A DNA stretch of 64,000 nt, taken from positions 1-64,000 of the forward strand of contig CAWHCT010000018.1 of assembly GCA_963827785.1 (NCBI GenBank). The letters run 5' to 3'. Every line of letters starts with the position of its first letter. Position 1 is the first letter of the stretch. Positions 8,896 through 19,245 of this stretch are shown here, one piece after another. The DNA comes from Site-B1 sp963827785 (GTDB lineage: Bacteria; Bacteroidota; Bacteroidia; Flavobacteriales; Flavobacteriaceae). Position numbers and translations under genes: made by a program. The notes below the pieces were generated by a model. It was not told the origin of the DNA and did no database searches. It saw only the letters and a program-made list of their open reading frames with translations.

Positions 8896-11739
8896 TCACT
8901 CTATTTTTAATTGTGTTTTTTTGTCCTTGATTTGAATATTATACTGGTCTTGAGGCAGATAAAATTTACCGTTTTTAGCTTTCTCAATAAGGATTCCTTT
9001 TATTTTTTGAAGTTCATCCTTTTTTGATTCACTGATAGCCAGATCATATTCTGCTTCATTAAATCCTCGATCAGCCTTTATATTAAATTCATGTAATAAT
9101 GTATCATCATCAGATAATATTTTCACCTCATAATTTCCCGCCTTTGACACATAAAAAGGTATGGATATATTAGGAGTACGAGGTTCTAACCATTTGTTCC
9201 ATGAACTTCCCCAGGACTTTCTATGCTTCACTACAGGGACTTCAAATAAATGAACGTCGCTATTTAAAATGTCTTCATTCATTATCTGCAATGGACCAAT
9301 GTTAGCCTTATAAATGCTTCGTCCATGTGTTCCTAAAACCAGGTCTTTGGCTTCATTTTGAATTACCAGATCATGAACAGCGACGTTGGGTAATCCTTTA
9401 CTAAATGTTTCCCAGGATTTACCTTGATTAAATGAAACATAGGCTCCATTGTCGGTCCCTAGATATAATAAATTTTCATTTTCAGGATCTTCCTTGATCA
9501 CGTTTACCGGTGAGTTTGGAATGTTACTGCTGATGCTTTTCCAGGTTTTTCCATAATCTTCTGATACATAAACATAGGTTTTAAAATCATCCCATCTATA
9601 TCCGTTCAATGCCACATAAACCCGTTCTTTTTTATGCTGTGAAGCGACGACTCTGGACACCCAAAGATCTTTGGGAAAGGAATTAGAAATTCTTGTCCAG
9701 TCTCCTCCGGAATTTTTGGTTACATGAACTAACCCATCGTCAGAACCCGTATAGATCAATCCAAACTGAAAAGGAGATTCGCTTATAGAAGATAGTGTTC
9801 CGTATGCGACGTTTCCAACTTTTCCTCCATTGGTAAGATCGTTTGATATGGCCTGCCAGTCATCGCCCTGATTCATGGATCGCATAAGTTTGTTGGCTCC
9901 TAAATATAATATGTCTTGATTATGGATTGGAAAGCGTGAATAGGAGTTTGCCAGTTAAATCGATAAGGACTTTCTCCCAAGTTCGTGCTTAGGTTTGATA
10001 AATACCTGCTTGCCTTTTGATCTGTCAATTCTGTAATAATATCCAAATTGAAAACCTGTGTAAACAATATCAGGGTTTCTGTTATCTATTTCAACATGCA
10101 TTCCATCGCCACCTAAAAGTCTTTTATAAGGGTATTCACCTTCTTCGTGCCAGCTAACAGATGCTTTGTAATTGTTAGGGCCAACCCAAACTCCATTGTC
10201 CTGCAATCCGCCATAAACATTATATGGCTTTTGGTAATCTACATTAACGCTATAGAATTGTCCTACTGTTGGCGTATTGCACTTGATCCAGTTTTCGCCA
10301 TCGTCATAGGATATATTTACACCACCATCATTACCTATGATCAAATGGTTTTTATTCTCAGGGTTGATCCAGATGGCATGATGATCGGCATGAACATTCT
10401 GTCCGTTGATAGACTTAAATGTTTTACCGCCATCATCCGATCTTAATATTGGTACACCAGCTATATAAACTTTCTCAGGGTCAACAGGATTTGTTTTGAT
10501 GACCCCAAAATAATAACCATAAGAATTAACCAAACCATCCAAATAATCATCGTGTGTTTTAGTCCAGTTTTTTCCGCCATCAACAGATTTATAGACTTCT
10601 GCTCCAATCACTGGAGTGTCGAATAACAGGCTATTTGCATCAGTCAGATAATTTACAAGATCAATGGGTTTTATTTCTCCGTCTTTAACATGTTGCTTTA
10701 CATTTTCTGCATCATACTTTTCCGGGAAACCATTATTTTTTAAAAAATCATTTAGTTTCTCATCGTTCAATTTCAAAAATGCGTTTTGGCTCATATCTTT
10801 AAAATCGGCTTTCTTCAGACCGATTGAATCCAAATTTTCTTCTGGCTCTTTTTCTCTTCTAAATTGATTATCCAAAATGGCAAATAATTCTTCATTACTA
10901 TTGACTGCCAATCCAATTCTGCCAACTCCTTCACCTTTTGGGAACCCGTTATTATTTGTTATCTTTTTCCATGAATTACCACCATCAACACTTTTATAAA
11001 TGGCTGAATTCTTTCCGGAGCCATTAAAATTCCATGCTTTTCTGTCTCGTTCCCAAGAAGCGGCATAAAGAACATTAAAATCTTCCGGTGAAGCAACAAG
11101 ATCTATAATTCCTGTATCCTTATTTATGTATAAGGTTTTTGTCCAGGTTTGTCCTCCATCGGTTGTTTTGAAGATTCCCCTTTCCTCATTAGGTGAATAT
11201 AAATGACCGATAACTGCAACTAAAACTTCATCAGAATTATTAGGATTAATAAGAATTCGTCCAATATGATGAGAATCGTTTAACCCAATATTTTTCCATG
11301 TTTCACCGCCATCGGTAGATTTTAGAATTCCAATTCCGGCATAAGAAGATCGAGATGAATTATTCTCACCTGTTCCAACCCAAATGGTATTTGATTTCCA
11401 ATCCACTGCTATATCACCAATATTCTGAGTTGGAGAATTATCCATTACAGGTTTAAAAGTGGTTCCATTGTTATTTGTAAACCATAATCCTCCCGAAGCA
11501 TATGCAACATAAAACTCGGTGGGATCCTCAGGATTTACATCCAGATCTACAACACGACCACTCATAATAGTTGGCCCTATGTTTTCGAAAGAAATGTTTT
11601 TGACTAGAGAATTCTCAGTAATAAATTCTTTTTGTTTTAAAGCGTCAATTGTTATTTTGGAAGATGTAGATGGTTGCTGAGAATGAACTGAAAAACTGAT
11701 TGAAATGAATAAAAGCGTAAGGGATTTAAAAATATTCAT
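8896..11739 (-). CDS. Secreted BNR/sortilin-like beta-propeller protein, two frameshifts
   Basis: A large exported protein (about 947 residues when bridged) of the VPS10/BNR-repeat family common in Bacteroidota. It begins with a signal peptide (MNIFKSLTLLFISISFSVHS) and contains many Asp-box-like units (STDGGETWKNIG, TTDGGQTWTKT, SVDGGNSWKKI, SDDGGKTFKSI, SYDDGENWIKC, SEDYGKTWKSI) expected to form propeller blades. The C-terminal 200 residues look like a beta domain (PFYVSKAGNYEVKILSDDD). Two breaks lie close together: near 9976-9978 (GGG where GG fits, giving KHELGESPYRFNWQTPIH) and near 9931-9933 (a T lost on the coding strand, giving AFPIHNQDILYLGANK). Together they restore the frame. Function is unknown; substrate binding or hydrolysis has been proposed for related propellers. 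Confidence 0.85.
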
Positions 11740-11848
11740 AGAGTGTGTTTTTTAAGATTCTGAAAATTACTTAAACCCTATTCAACAACAAAATAATTAT
11801 TATTAGAATTTTAAAGTTTGTACTTTTATATCACTAAATCCATAAGAA

Positions 11849-13138
11849 ATGAAATATCAAAAAATCGACAGGAAATTATTCATAAAGAACAGAAAAAATT
11901 TCACAGCTAAAATGAAACCAAATAGTTTGGCTGTTTTTAATTCCAATGATATTTATCCAATTAGTGCCGACAGTACTTTACCATTTGAACAACACAGAGA
12001 TATTTTTTATTTGAGTGGAGTGGATCAGGAAGAAAGTATTTTAGTTTTATTTCCGGACTGTCCTAAAAAAGAACATAAAGAAATTTTATTTCTTAAGGAA
12101 ACCAGTGATCTCATAGCAATTTGGGAAGGTGAAAAACTAACGAAAGAGGCAGCTTTTGAAACCAGCGGGATCAAAACTGTTTATTGGTTACAGGATATGG
12201 AAAAGATCATGTTTGAGTTAATGACGCAGTGTGAAACGGTTTACATAAACACTAATGAGCATTACAGAGCAAGTGTTGAAACCGAAACCAGAGAAGATCG
12301 CTTTACAAAATGGCTGAAGAATAAGTATCCGGCACATAGTGTTGCCAAGAGTAATCCTATTTTACAAAGACTCCGCTCAGTAAAAGATAAAATAGAACTC
12401 GACCTCATTCAGCATGCATGTGATATTACAGAAAAAGGATTTAGACGTGTACTGGATAAAGTAAAACCTGGTATTTGGGAATATGAAATTGAGGCAGAAT
12501 TCATGCATGAGTTTTTAAGAAATCGCTCAAAGAAATTCGCATATACTCCTATTATTGCATCAGGAAATAATGCCAACGTTTTGCACTACATTGAAAACAA
12601 CCAGCAATGTAAAAAAGGCGATTTGATATTGATGGATGTTGGTGCTGAATATGCTAATTATTCATCGGATCTAACTCGTACTATTCCTGTTTCAGGAAAA
12701 TATACCAAGAGACAAAAAGAGGTTTATAATGCTGTAAACAGGGTTAAAAATGAAGCTACAAAATTATTGGTTCCCGGTGCATTATGGGCAGAATATCATG
12801 TTGAGGTCGGTAAACTCATGACCAGCGAATTATTAGGCTTGGGATTAATTGATAAAGCCGATGTAAAGAATGAAGATCCTAACTGGCCGGCATATAAAAA
12901 ATATTTTATGCATGGCACCTCTCACCATATGGGATTGGATACTCATGATTATGGAATATTGACCGAACCAATAAAAGCCAATATGGTATTTACAGTTGAA
13001 CCGGGAATTTATATTCCGGATGAAGGATTTGGTATCAGATTAGAAGATGATGTCGTGGTTCAGGAAAAAGGAGAACCCTTCAACTTGATGAGAAATATTC
13101 CTATTGAAGCCGAGGAGATTGAGGAGTTGATGAATTAG
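11849..13138 (+). CDS. pepP: Xaa-Pro aminopeptidase (M24B)
   Basis: A 429-residue cytoplasmic metallopeptidase releasing N-terminal residues before proline. The N-terminal creatinase-like domain is followed by the pita-bread catalytic domain. The dinuclear metal ligands are visible: Asp263 (LMDVGAEY), Asp274 (YSSDLTRTIP), His359 (HGTSHHMGLDTHDYG), Glu384 (TVEPGIYIP) and Glu399 (GIRLEDDVVV); His355 and His366 match the conserved active-site histidines. Length and ends match the family. It is divergent from the propeller gene. Confidence 0.96.
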   Translation: MKYQKIDRKLFIKNRKNFTAKMKPNSLAVFNSNDIYPISADSTLPFEQHRDIFYLSGVDQEESILVLFPDCPKKEHKEILFLKETSDLIAIWEGEKLTKEAAFETSGIKTVYWLQDMEKIMFELMTQCETVYINTNEHYRASVETETREDRFTKWLKNKYPAHSVAKSNPILQRLRSVKDKIELDLIQHACDITEKGFRRVLDKVKPGIWEYEIEAEFMHEFLRNRSKKFAYTPIIASGNNANVLHYIENNQQCKKGDLILMDVGAEYANYSSDLTRTIPVSGKYTKRQKEVYNAVNRVKNEATKLLVPGALWAEYHVEVGKLMTSELLGLGLIDKADVKNEDPNWPAYKKYFMHGTSHHMGLDTHDYGILTEPIKANMVFTVEPGIYIPDEGFGIRLEDDVVVQEKGEPFNLMRNIPIEAEEIEELMN

Positions 13139-13196
13139 TTCCACAATAATTAAAATATAATACATATTTCAAATCATTGATTTGATAAGAATTTCT

Positions 13197-14621
13197 ATGA
13201 AAGTAAAAAACCCTATTGACTTTTGTTTTGTTATTGGCTGCCTTCTGCTGGCAATTGCATTAACAAATTGCTCTAATAATGATGATGTGAGGACTCCAAG
13301 AGTGGGAAACATCCCTGATCCGGCATTTGAACAAGCATTGATTGATCTTGGTCATGATGATGTTCTGGATGGAAAATTACTTACAGCAAATGTTGCAGAT
13401 GTTTTAGAATTATCTGTTCCCAATTATTTTACTCAAGATATTATCACAGATCTAACAGGGATAGAGTATTTTTCCGCTTTGGAAATATTGAATTGCAATG
13501 CGCAATCCATTACATTTCTTGACTTAAGTAACAATTTAAATTTGAAAGAACTAGATTGTGGTTATAACCAAAACCTTTCCATGTTAAATGTAAATGATAA
13601 TACAGCACTTGAAATACTCAAGTGTCACGGCAACAGTCTTACAAATTTAGATGTAAGTCATAATGTTAACTTACAAGAATTGTACACTTATGGGAATACT
13701 CAACTCACTAGTTTAGATTTAAGCAACAATACTGCTCTTAAAATACTATGGTGTTACAGTAATCAACTTAATAATCTAGATGTAAGTAATAATATAAATT
13801 TAGAAGTTCTGGATTGCCGCTTTATGGATTTAACAAATTTAGATGTAAGTAATAATATAAACTTAAAGGTTTTAAATTTTTGGGAAAATGAAATATCAAA
13901 TATTGATGTCAGCAATAATTTAGCCCTTGAAGTTTTAGATTGCAAGGATAATAAACTAACCAGTTTAGATGTGAGCAATAATTTGGCATTGGAATCCCTT
14001 GGTTGTAACGGAAATCAATTGACCAGTTTAGATATAAGTGACAATATCGCATTAAAAAGTTTGGGATGTGAAGCTAATCCACTCACTAATATTGATATAA
14101 GTAATAATTTAGCTTTAGAAGTTCTCTCATTTGGAAATAGTCCGATTAGCAATATAGATGTCAGTAATAATACTGCACTAACTTATTTGTCATGTTTTAA
14201 TGCACCAATAACCAATTTGGATATAAGCAACAATATTGCCTTAGAACTTTTGATTTGTAATAACAACCAACAACTTACTAGTTTAGATGTGAGTAATAAT
14301 AACTCTTTGGTTTGGCTTCAATGTAACGAGAACAATCTAACCTCTATAAACCTTGGTAATATCAATAGCTTAATTGCTTTAGAATGTAATAATAATCAAC
14401 TAACTGATTTAGTCTTGAATAGTGGTGTAAATTTAGAGTATTTAGATTGCTCAGAAAACCTCCTCAGTTCTCTGGATGTAAGTTATAATTTAAATTTAGG
14501 CGGTCTGGACTGTTCTTTCAATAGCTTAAACTGCATTAAAGTAAATGATGCTCAAATAGCTAATATTCCAGATGGATGGTATAAAGATAATGATGCCATA
14601 TATGCTTTAAGCTGTAATTAA
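13197..14621 (+). CDS. Leucine-rich repeat lipoprotein
   Basis: An exported lipoprotein of about 474 residues. The start at ATG 13197 (rather than TTG 13182) gives a compact signal ending at a lipobox (LTNCSNNDD). After a linker of about 90 residues come about 16 LRR units of 21-22 residues with the pattern LDVSNNxALExLDCxxNxLTS; Cys recurs at the end of the strand in most units (..LDC, ..LGC, ..LSC). It ends DAIYALSCN with no visible T9SS sorting domain, so it is probably held in the outer membrane by lipid. LRR proteins of this type usually mediate protein or glycan contact; the ligand is unknown. It shares repeat style with the decayed gene at 3732. Confidence 0.85.
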   Translation: MKVKNPIDFCFVIGCLLLAIALTNCSNNDDVRTPRVGNIPDPAFEQALIDLGHDDVLDGKLLTANVADVLELSVPNYFTQDIITDLTGIEYFSALEILNCNAQSITFLDLSNNLNLKELDCGYNQNLSMLNVNDNTALEILKCHGNSLTNLDVSHNVNLQELYTYGNTQLTSLDLSNNTALKILWCYSNQLNNLDVSNNINLEVLDCRFMDLTNLDVSNNINLKVLNFWENEISNIDVSNNLALEVLDCKDNKLTSLDVSNNLALESLGCNGNQLTSLDISDNIALKSLGCEANPLTNIDISNNLALEVLSFGNSPISNIDVSNNTALTYLSCFNAPITNLDISNNIALELLICNNNQQLTSLDVSNNNSLVWLQCNENNLTSINLGNINSLIALECNNNQLTDLVLNSGVNLEYLDCSENLLSSLDVSYNLNLGGLDCSFNSLNCIKVNDAQIANIPDGWYKDNDAIYALSCN

Positions 14622-14684
14622 AAATTGAAACAAACACTTTTATTTTAAAACTCTAAGATTCTAATTTATTTATCAAAACATTAA

Positions 14685-15458
14685 ATGATTTTAAAATACA
14701 AGAACATAAATATCAATTATTCCATTAAAGGCACTGGTATTGCTGTAGTTTTATTACATGGGTTTTTAGAAAATAAAACCATGTGGGATCCTTTTATTCC
14801 AAACTTCTCAAAAAAGCATCAGGTCATTGCTATTGATTTATTAGGACATGGAGAAACGGGTTGTTTGGGAGATGTTCACTCCATGGAAGATATGGCAGAG
14901 GCGGTAAGGGCTGTTTTAAAAAAACTTGATATCAAGAAAAGCATATTAATTGGTCATTCGATGGGAGGATATGTAGCTTTGGCTTTTGCTGAGGAATATC
15001 CTGATGAAGTAACTGGATTATGTTTAATGAATTCAACAGGTCAATCTGATTCAGAAGAGAAAAAGATCAATCGGGATCGCGCTGTCGAGGCAGTCTCAGC
15101 AAATAAAAACAGGTTTGTCAGAATTTCGGTAACCAATCTGTTCCGTCCAAAGAACAGAACCATCTTTTCTAAGGAATTAAAACAGGTTAAAAATGAGGCA
15201 TTAAAAATTCCGCTGGAAGGAATTACAGCTGCCTTAAAAGGTATGAAGATCAGAAAAGACAGGAGGAAAGTATTACAAACATTGACATGTAAAAAAATGA
15301 TGATAATTGGGAAGCGCGATCCTGTTTTAGATTATGAAGCATTGATTAATCAAACAGAAAATACTGACATACAAATAGTAGAATTTCCGGACGGGCACAT
15401 GAGTCATATAGAAAACAAAGCAGATTTTCTGACAGTAATCATGCATTTCATCGAATAA
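14685..15458 (+). CDS. Alpha/beta-fold hydrolase
   Basis: A 257-residue cytoplasmic hydrolase. It has the oxyanion HGFLEN loop (25-30), the nucleophile elbow GHSMGG with Ser92, an acid at Asp212 or Asp216 (GKRDPVLDYE) and a C-terminal His (DGHMSHIENK, 238 or 241). A cap domain lies at about 120-185. No signal peptide. Such enzymes include esterases, lactonases and MenH-like lyases; nothing in the neighbourhood fixes the substrate. Confidence 0.88.
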   Translation: MILKYKNININYSIKGTGIAVVLLHGFLENKTMWDPFIPNFSKKHQVIAIDLLGHGETGCLGDVHSMEDMAEAVRAVLKKLDIKKSILIGHSMGGYVALAFAEEYPDEVTGLCLMNSTGQSDSEEKKINRDRAVEAVSANKNRFVRISVTNLFRPKNRTIFSKELKQVKNEALKIPLEGITAALKGMKIRKDRRKVLQTLTCKKMMIIGKRDPVLDYEALINQTENTDIQIVEFPDGHMSHIENKADFLTVIMHFIE

Positions 15459-15528
15459 ATATAACTTTTAATCGTAGTTTTAATTTTTTTGTTTATTTTC
15501 ATTCCCTGATAACCTACTTGTCAATTCA

Positions 15529-15792
15529 ATGAAAAACTCTAACAACTCAAAATTAACAGCCAAACTTTACTGCTCTCTTTTTGGGCATAATTATTTTCTG
15601 TCAAAAAAAGTTACTTATCACATAAAAGAATACACCTGTAAATCGTGTAAAAAACAAGTTACTACAAATGTGAATGGTGATCTTATAGATTTAACTCCTA
15701 AGTATAAAGAAATAAATTCGGTGTTAGAACGAGTGCATAACAAAAGAAAGCTTCGTTTGCAGAATAAATCTAACGTTTCATCGATTATTTAG
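15529..15792 (+). CDS. Small CxxC protein, paralog 1
   Basis: An 87-residue protein I do not recognise by name. It shares the layout LYCSLFGHNYFLSKKVT, KEYTCKSCKKQVTTN, NGDLIDLTPKYKEIN and VLERVHNK with the next gene. One CxxC plus an upstream Cys and His (CSLFGH) could make a four-ligand zinc site. The basic C-terminal tail differs between the two. No signal peptide or membrane segment, so probably cytoplasmic. The function is unknown. Confidence 0.7.
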   Translation: MKNSNNSKLTAKLYCSLFGHNYFLSKKVTYHIKEYTCKSCKKQVTTNVNGDLIDLTPKYKEINSVLERVHNKRKLRLQNKSNVSSII

Positions 15793-15868
15793 AATGGTAT
15801 AATAATAAATTTACTCTTATTCACTACCTTAACGCTCCTCTTAAAAAACTAAATAAAATAATTCCCTC

Positions 15869-16093
15869 ATGAAGCATTTACATTGTACTGTATTTGGTCA
15901 TAATTATGTAGTTTCAAAAAGTGTTACAAATTTTGTAAAGGAGTACAGATGTACTTATTGTAACAAGCAATGGACAACTAATAGTAATGGCAATTTAATT
16001 CCATTAACACCAAAGTTTAAAGAAATTAATGCGGTGTTAAACCGTATTCACGCTAAAAAATTATCGAAAAGAACTCTTATTCTTGATCGCTAA
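15869..16093 (+). CDS. Small CxxC protein, paralog 2
   Basis: A 74-residue paralog of the preceding gene: LHCTVFGHNYVVSKSVT, KEYRCTYCNKQWTTN, NGNLIPLTPKFKEIN and VLNRIHAKK. Conservation of Cys-x(3)-Gly-His and CxxC in both copies supports real genes and a metal site. Its end overlaps the convergent thiL gene by 17 bases. The role is unknown. Confidence 0.7.
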   Translation: MKHLHCTVFGHNYVVSKSVTNFVKEYRCTYCNKQWTTNSNGNLIPLTPKFKEINAVLNRIHAKKLSKRTLILDR

Positions 16094-17126
16094 AAGAATT
16101 CCAGCCTTGAGCCTTTAATGGAATTTTTTCATTCGCTCTGGTAACGAGGTGCATGCCATTCTCGAGATTTGTCATATATCCAATGACAGTTAAATTTGGG
16201 TTGCCTTTTATTTTTGGAAAATCTTGTTGTGAGACTGTCATTAACAATTCATAATCTTCACCACCGCTTAAAGCAATTGTCGTACTGTCAATTTTAAATT
16301 CTTCACAAGTTGAAATGACCTGTGGATCCAATGGAATTTTATCTTCGTAAAGATCACAGCCAACTTTACTTTGCTTGCAGAGATGTATTATTTCTGATGA
16401 AAGTCCGTCGCTAATGTCAATCATTGATGTAGGTTTTACTTCAAGGTCTTTAAGCAGTTTCACTATGTCTTTTCTGGCCTCGGGCTTCAGCTGCCTTTCA
16501 ATAATGTAGCTGTATGGATCCAAATCCGGTTGATTGTTTGGATTGACTTTAAAAACTTCTTTTTCCCTTTCAAGCACTTGCAATCCCATGTAAGCGCCTC
16601 CAATATCGCCAGTAACAACCAATAGATCATTTTCTTTGGCACCGCTTCTGTAGACAATATCTTTTAATCTGGCTTCACCTATTGCCGTAATTGAAATAAC
16701 CAAGCCTTTATTTGAACTTGTAGTATCTCCACCAACAATATCAACATTATAATTTTTGGAAGCCAGTTCGATCCCGGCATATAATTCTTCAACCGCTTCA
16801 AGTGGAAATCGGTTTGATATAGCAATTGAAACCGTTATTTGAGTTGCTTCAGCATTCATGGCATAAACATCAGAAAGATTCACCATAACAGCTTTATATC
16901 CTAAATGCTTCAAAGGCATATAGCTAAGATCAAAATGGACTCCTTCAATCAAAAGATCTGTTGTCAAGATGACTTTATTTTTAAATTCTAAAACAGCCGC
17001 ATCATCTCCTACACCCTTAATTGTGGATTTTTGTTTGATCTCAAAATTCTTAGTTAAATGATCTATAAGTCCAAATTCACCTAGATCACTGATTTTTGTA
17101 AACTCTTGATTTTTGTCTTCTACCAT
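16077..17126 (-). CDS. thiL: Thiamine-monophosphate kinase
   Basis: A 349-residue enzyme phosphorylating thiamine monophosphate to the diphosphate cofactor. PurM-like two-domain fold with GVGDDAAVLEF near 38-48, TTDLLIEGVHFDL, LSDVYAMNA, IVGGDTTSSNKG, VTGDIGGAYMG, IDISDGLSSEI and ALSGGEDYELL. Length is normal. A TAAATTTG -7 element ends six bases before the ATG, which would give a leaderless message. Confidence 0.95.
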   Translation of the reverse strand: MVEDKNQEFTKISDLGEFGLIDHLTKNFEIKQKSTIKGVGDDAAVLEFKNKVILTTDLLIEGVHFDLSYMPLKHLGYKAVMVNLSDVYAMNAEATQITVSIAISNRFPLEAVEELYAGIELASKNYNVDIVGGDTTSSNKGLVISITAIGEARLKDIVYRSGAKENDLLVVTGDIGGAYMGLQVLEREKEVFKVNPNNQPDLDPYSYIIERQLKPEARKDIVKLLKDLEVKPTSMIDISDGLSSEIIHLCKQSKVGCDLYEDKIPLDPQVISTCEEFKIDSTTIALSGGEDYELLMTVSQQDFPKIKGNPNLTVIGYMTNLENGMHLVTRANEKIPLKAQGWNSFSDQE

Positions 17127-17130
17127 GCTG

Positions 17131-17138
17131 CAAATTTA
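17131..17138 (-). promoter_or_regulatory. -7 element very close to the thiL start
   Basis: TAAATTTG on the minus strand fits TAnnTTTG and ends only a few bases before the thiL ATG (17126), implying a leaderless or nearly leaderless transcript. No convincing -33 TTG. Confidence 0.35.
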
Positions 17139-17285
17139 ATATTCTTTTATAACAAAAACCTATCAAACATCTACAACTAAAATTCTTAACCCCATTAAGA
17201 ATGCTCATTTGGATGTTATAGAAGACCGACAAATAATTATAGAAATCACTTATAAAACTATATGCTAATATAATGTTATCGTGCA

Positions 17286-17315
17286 TTGCAAAACAGCGGT
17301 TATATTGTATATTTG
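17286..17315 (+). promoter_or_regulatory. Promoter of the suf operon
   Basis: TTG (17286-17288), a 19-base spacer and TATATTTG (17308-17315): a full match to the Bacteroidota consensus. It lies about 33 bases before the sufA-type ATG at 17348 and argues against translation starting at 17273. Confidence 0.75.
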
Positions 17316-17347
17316 CACTCTATTTAGAATTAATCTATTTAAGGAAT

Positions 17348-17677
17348 ATGATAAAAGTTTCAGAAACAGCGAAGAAAAAAGTTGTTGAATTGATGAAGGA
17401 TGATGGCTTTGATCCATCGACCGATTATATTCGTGTTGGCGTGAAAAGCGGTGGATGTTCCGGCTTATCTTACGATTTAAAGTTTGATAATCAGCAACAG
17501 GAAGAAGACAAGGTCTTTGAGGATAATGGGGTAAAAATTATTGTAGATAAAAAAAGCTTTTTATACTTAATTGGCACAACATTGGAATATTCAGGCGGAT
17601 TGAATGGAGCGGGTTTTGTTTTCAATAATCCAAATGCGAACAGAACATGTGGATGCGGAGAATCCTTTTCATTATAG
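17348..17677 (+). CDS. sufA: Iron-sulfur cluster carrier, HesB/IscA family (SufA)
   Basis: A 109-residue A-type Fe-S carrier that receives clusters from SufBCD and delivers them to apoproteins. The start at ATG 17348 (MIKVSETAKKKV) matches the family and sits downstream of a consensus promoter. The three conserved cysteines are present: Cys37 (SGGCSGLSY), Cys101 and Cys103 (CGCGESFSL). It is the first gene of the suf operon; about 108 A/T-rich bases separate it from sufB. Confidence 0.93.
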   Translation: MIKVSETAKKKVVELMKDDGFDPSTDYIRVGVKSGGCSGLSYDLKFDNQQQEEDKVFEDNGVKIIVDKKSFLYLIGTTLEYSGGLNGAGFVFNNPNANRTCGCGESFSL

Positions 17678-17785
17678 TTAAAAAGTTAAAAAATTAAAAG
17701 TAAATGAAGTTTCTAAGTTAATAAGTGGTTTAATAAAATACTTAAACTCAACTTTTAACTTTAGACTTTACAACATTAAACTTTT

Positions 17786-19233
17786 ATGGGTAAATATACA
17801 GAAGACGATTTAAGAGAAGAATTAAAATCTAAAGAATACGAATACGGTTTTTATACCGATATCGAATCCGATACCTTTCCTATAGGTCTAAACGAAGATA
17901 TTGTTCGTGCTATTTCTAAAAAGAAAGAAGAACCCGAATGGATGACCCTATGGAGACTGGAAGCTTTTAAGGCCTGGAAAGAAATGGAAGAGCCGGAATG
18001 GGCAAATGTTCATTATGTGAAGCCCGATTTCCAAGCAATTTCTTATTATTCTGCTCCAAACAGCAAGCCAAAATATGATAGTATTGATGAGGTTGATCCG
18101 GAGTTACTGGCAACTTTTGAAAAGCTTGGAATTTCTTTGGATGAACAAAAAAAATTGGCCGGAGTAGCAATGGACGTAGTTGTTGATTCAGTATCAGTTG
18201 CCACTACATTTAAAAAGACACTAGCTGAAAAAGGAATCATTTTTATGAGTATTTCTGAAGCTATCAAAGAACATCCTGAACTAGTAAAAAAATACATGGG
18301 AACTGTTGTGCCACAAAAGGACAACTTTTATGCTGCCTTGAATTCAGCCGTCTTTAGTGATGGATCATTCTGTTATATACCAAAAGGTGTACGTTGCCCA
18401 ATGGAATTATCAACTTATTTCAGGATCAATCAGGCAGGAACTGGACAGTTTGAGCGTACCTTGGTTATTGCTGATGAAGGTAGTTACGTAAGTTATCTTG
18501 AAGGATGTACCGCGCCAAGCAGAGACGAGAATCAGTTGCATGCAGCTGTTGTAGAACTTATTGCATTGGATAATGCCGAAATAAAATATTCCACAGTTCA
18601 AAACTGGTATCCTGGAAATGCCGAAGGAAAAGGAGGCGTCTACAACTTTGTTACAAAAAGGGGATTGTGTGAAACTAATTCCAAGATCTCATGGACTCAG
18701 GTAGAAACGGGAAGTGCTGTGACCTGGAAATATCCTTCTTGTATTTAAAAGGTGATAATTCTATCGGAGAATTCTATTCAATTGCTGTGACCAATAATTA
18801 TCAGCAGGCAGATACAGGTACTAAAATGATCCATATTGGAAAGAACACAAGGTCAACAATTATAAGTAAGGGTATTTCTGCCGGACATTCTCAAAATAGT
18901 TACAGAGGATTGGTTAAAGTGAATTCGGGAGCAGATAATGCCAGAAACTTTTCACAGTGTGACAGCTTATTAATGGGCAACCTATGTGGGGCACATACAT
19001 TTCCATACATTGAAGCAAAGAATAAAACTGCTCAAATTGAGCATGAAGCCACTACAAGTAAAATTGGAGAAGATCAAATATTCTATTGCAATCAAAGAGG
19101 AATAGACACAGAAAAAGCAATTGCTTTAATTGTCAATGGTTTTAGCAAGGAGGTATTAAATAAGTTGCCAATGGAATTTGCTGTGGAAGCTCAGAAGCTA
19201 TTGGAAATAAGTTTAGAAGGTTCAGTAGGATAA
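17786..19233 (+). CDS. sufB: Fe-S assembly scaffold SufB, one frameshift
   Basis: A SufBC2D scaffold subunit, about 482 residues when bridged. Recognisable from YGFYTDIESDTFPIGLNEDIV, VPQKDNFYAALNSAVFSDGS, KGVRCPMELSTYFRIN and SYLEGCTAP to the C-terminal CDSLLMGNLCGAHTFPYIE and KIGEDQIFYCNQRGID. At 18744-18746 a T3 run should be T4: TGT ATT TAA replaces TGT ATT TTA AAA (CILKGDNS), creating a false stop. The rest follows in the other frame. A cell depending on this sole Fe-S system needs SufB, so I treat it as a sequence error. Confidence 0.94.
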
Positions 19234-19245
19234 CGGATTATTAAT

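Noticed and set aside
13440..14540. LRR-encoding DNA repeats as a CRISPR-like or satellite array
   Set aside because: The repeats are in one long reading frame with 63-66-base periodicity and codon-level variation; they encode protein repeats.
17273..17347. Upstream start for the SufA-type protein
   Set aside because: The extra 25 residues include the promoter sequence and do not match the family, which starts MIKVSETA.
17678..17785. A/T-rich inverted stretches between sufA and sufB as a terminator or small RNA
   Set aside because: The pairing is mostly A/T, loose and without a clear stem; it looks like spacer, possibly degenerate repeat.
18691..19233. SufB as two separate proteins or with a stop readthrough
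   Set aside because: The two frames join exactly within a conserved SufB segment when one T is added; there is no independent start or duplicate gene.
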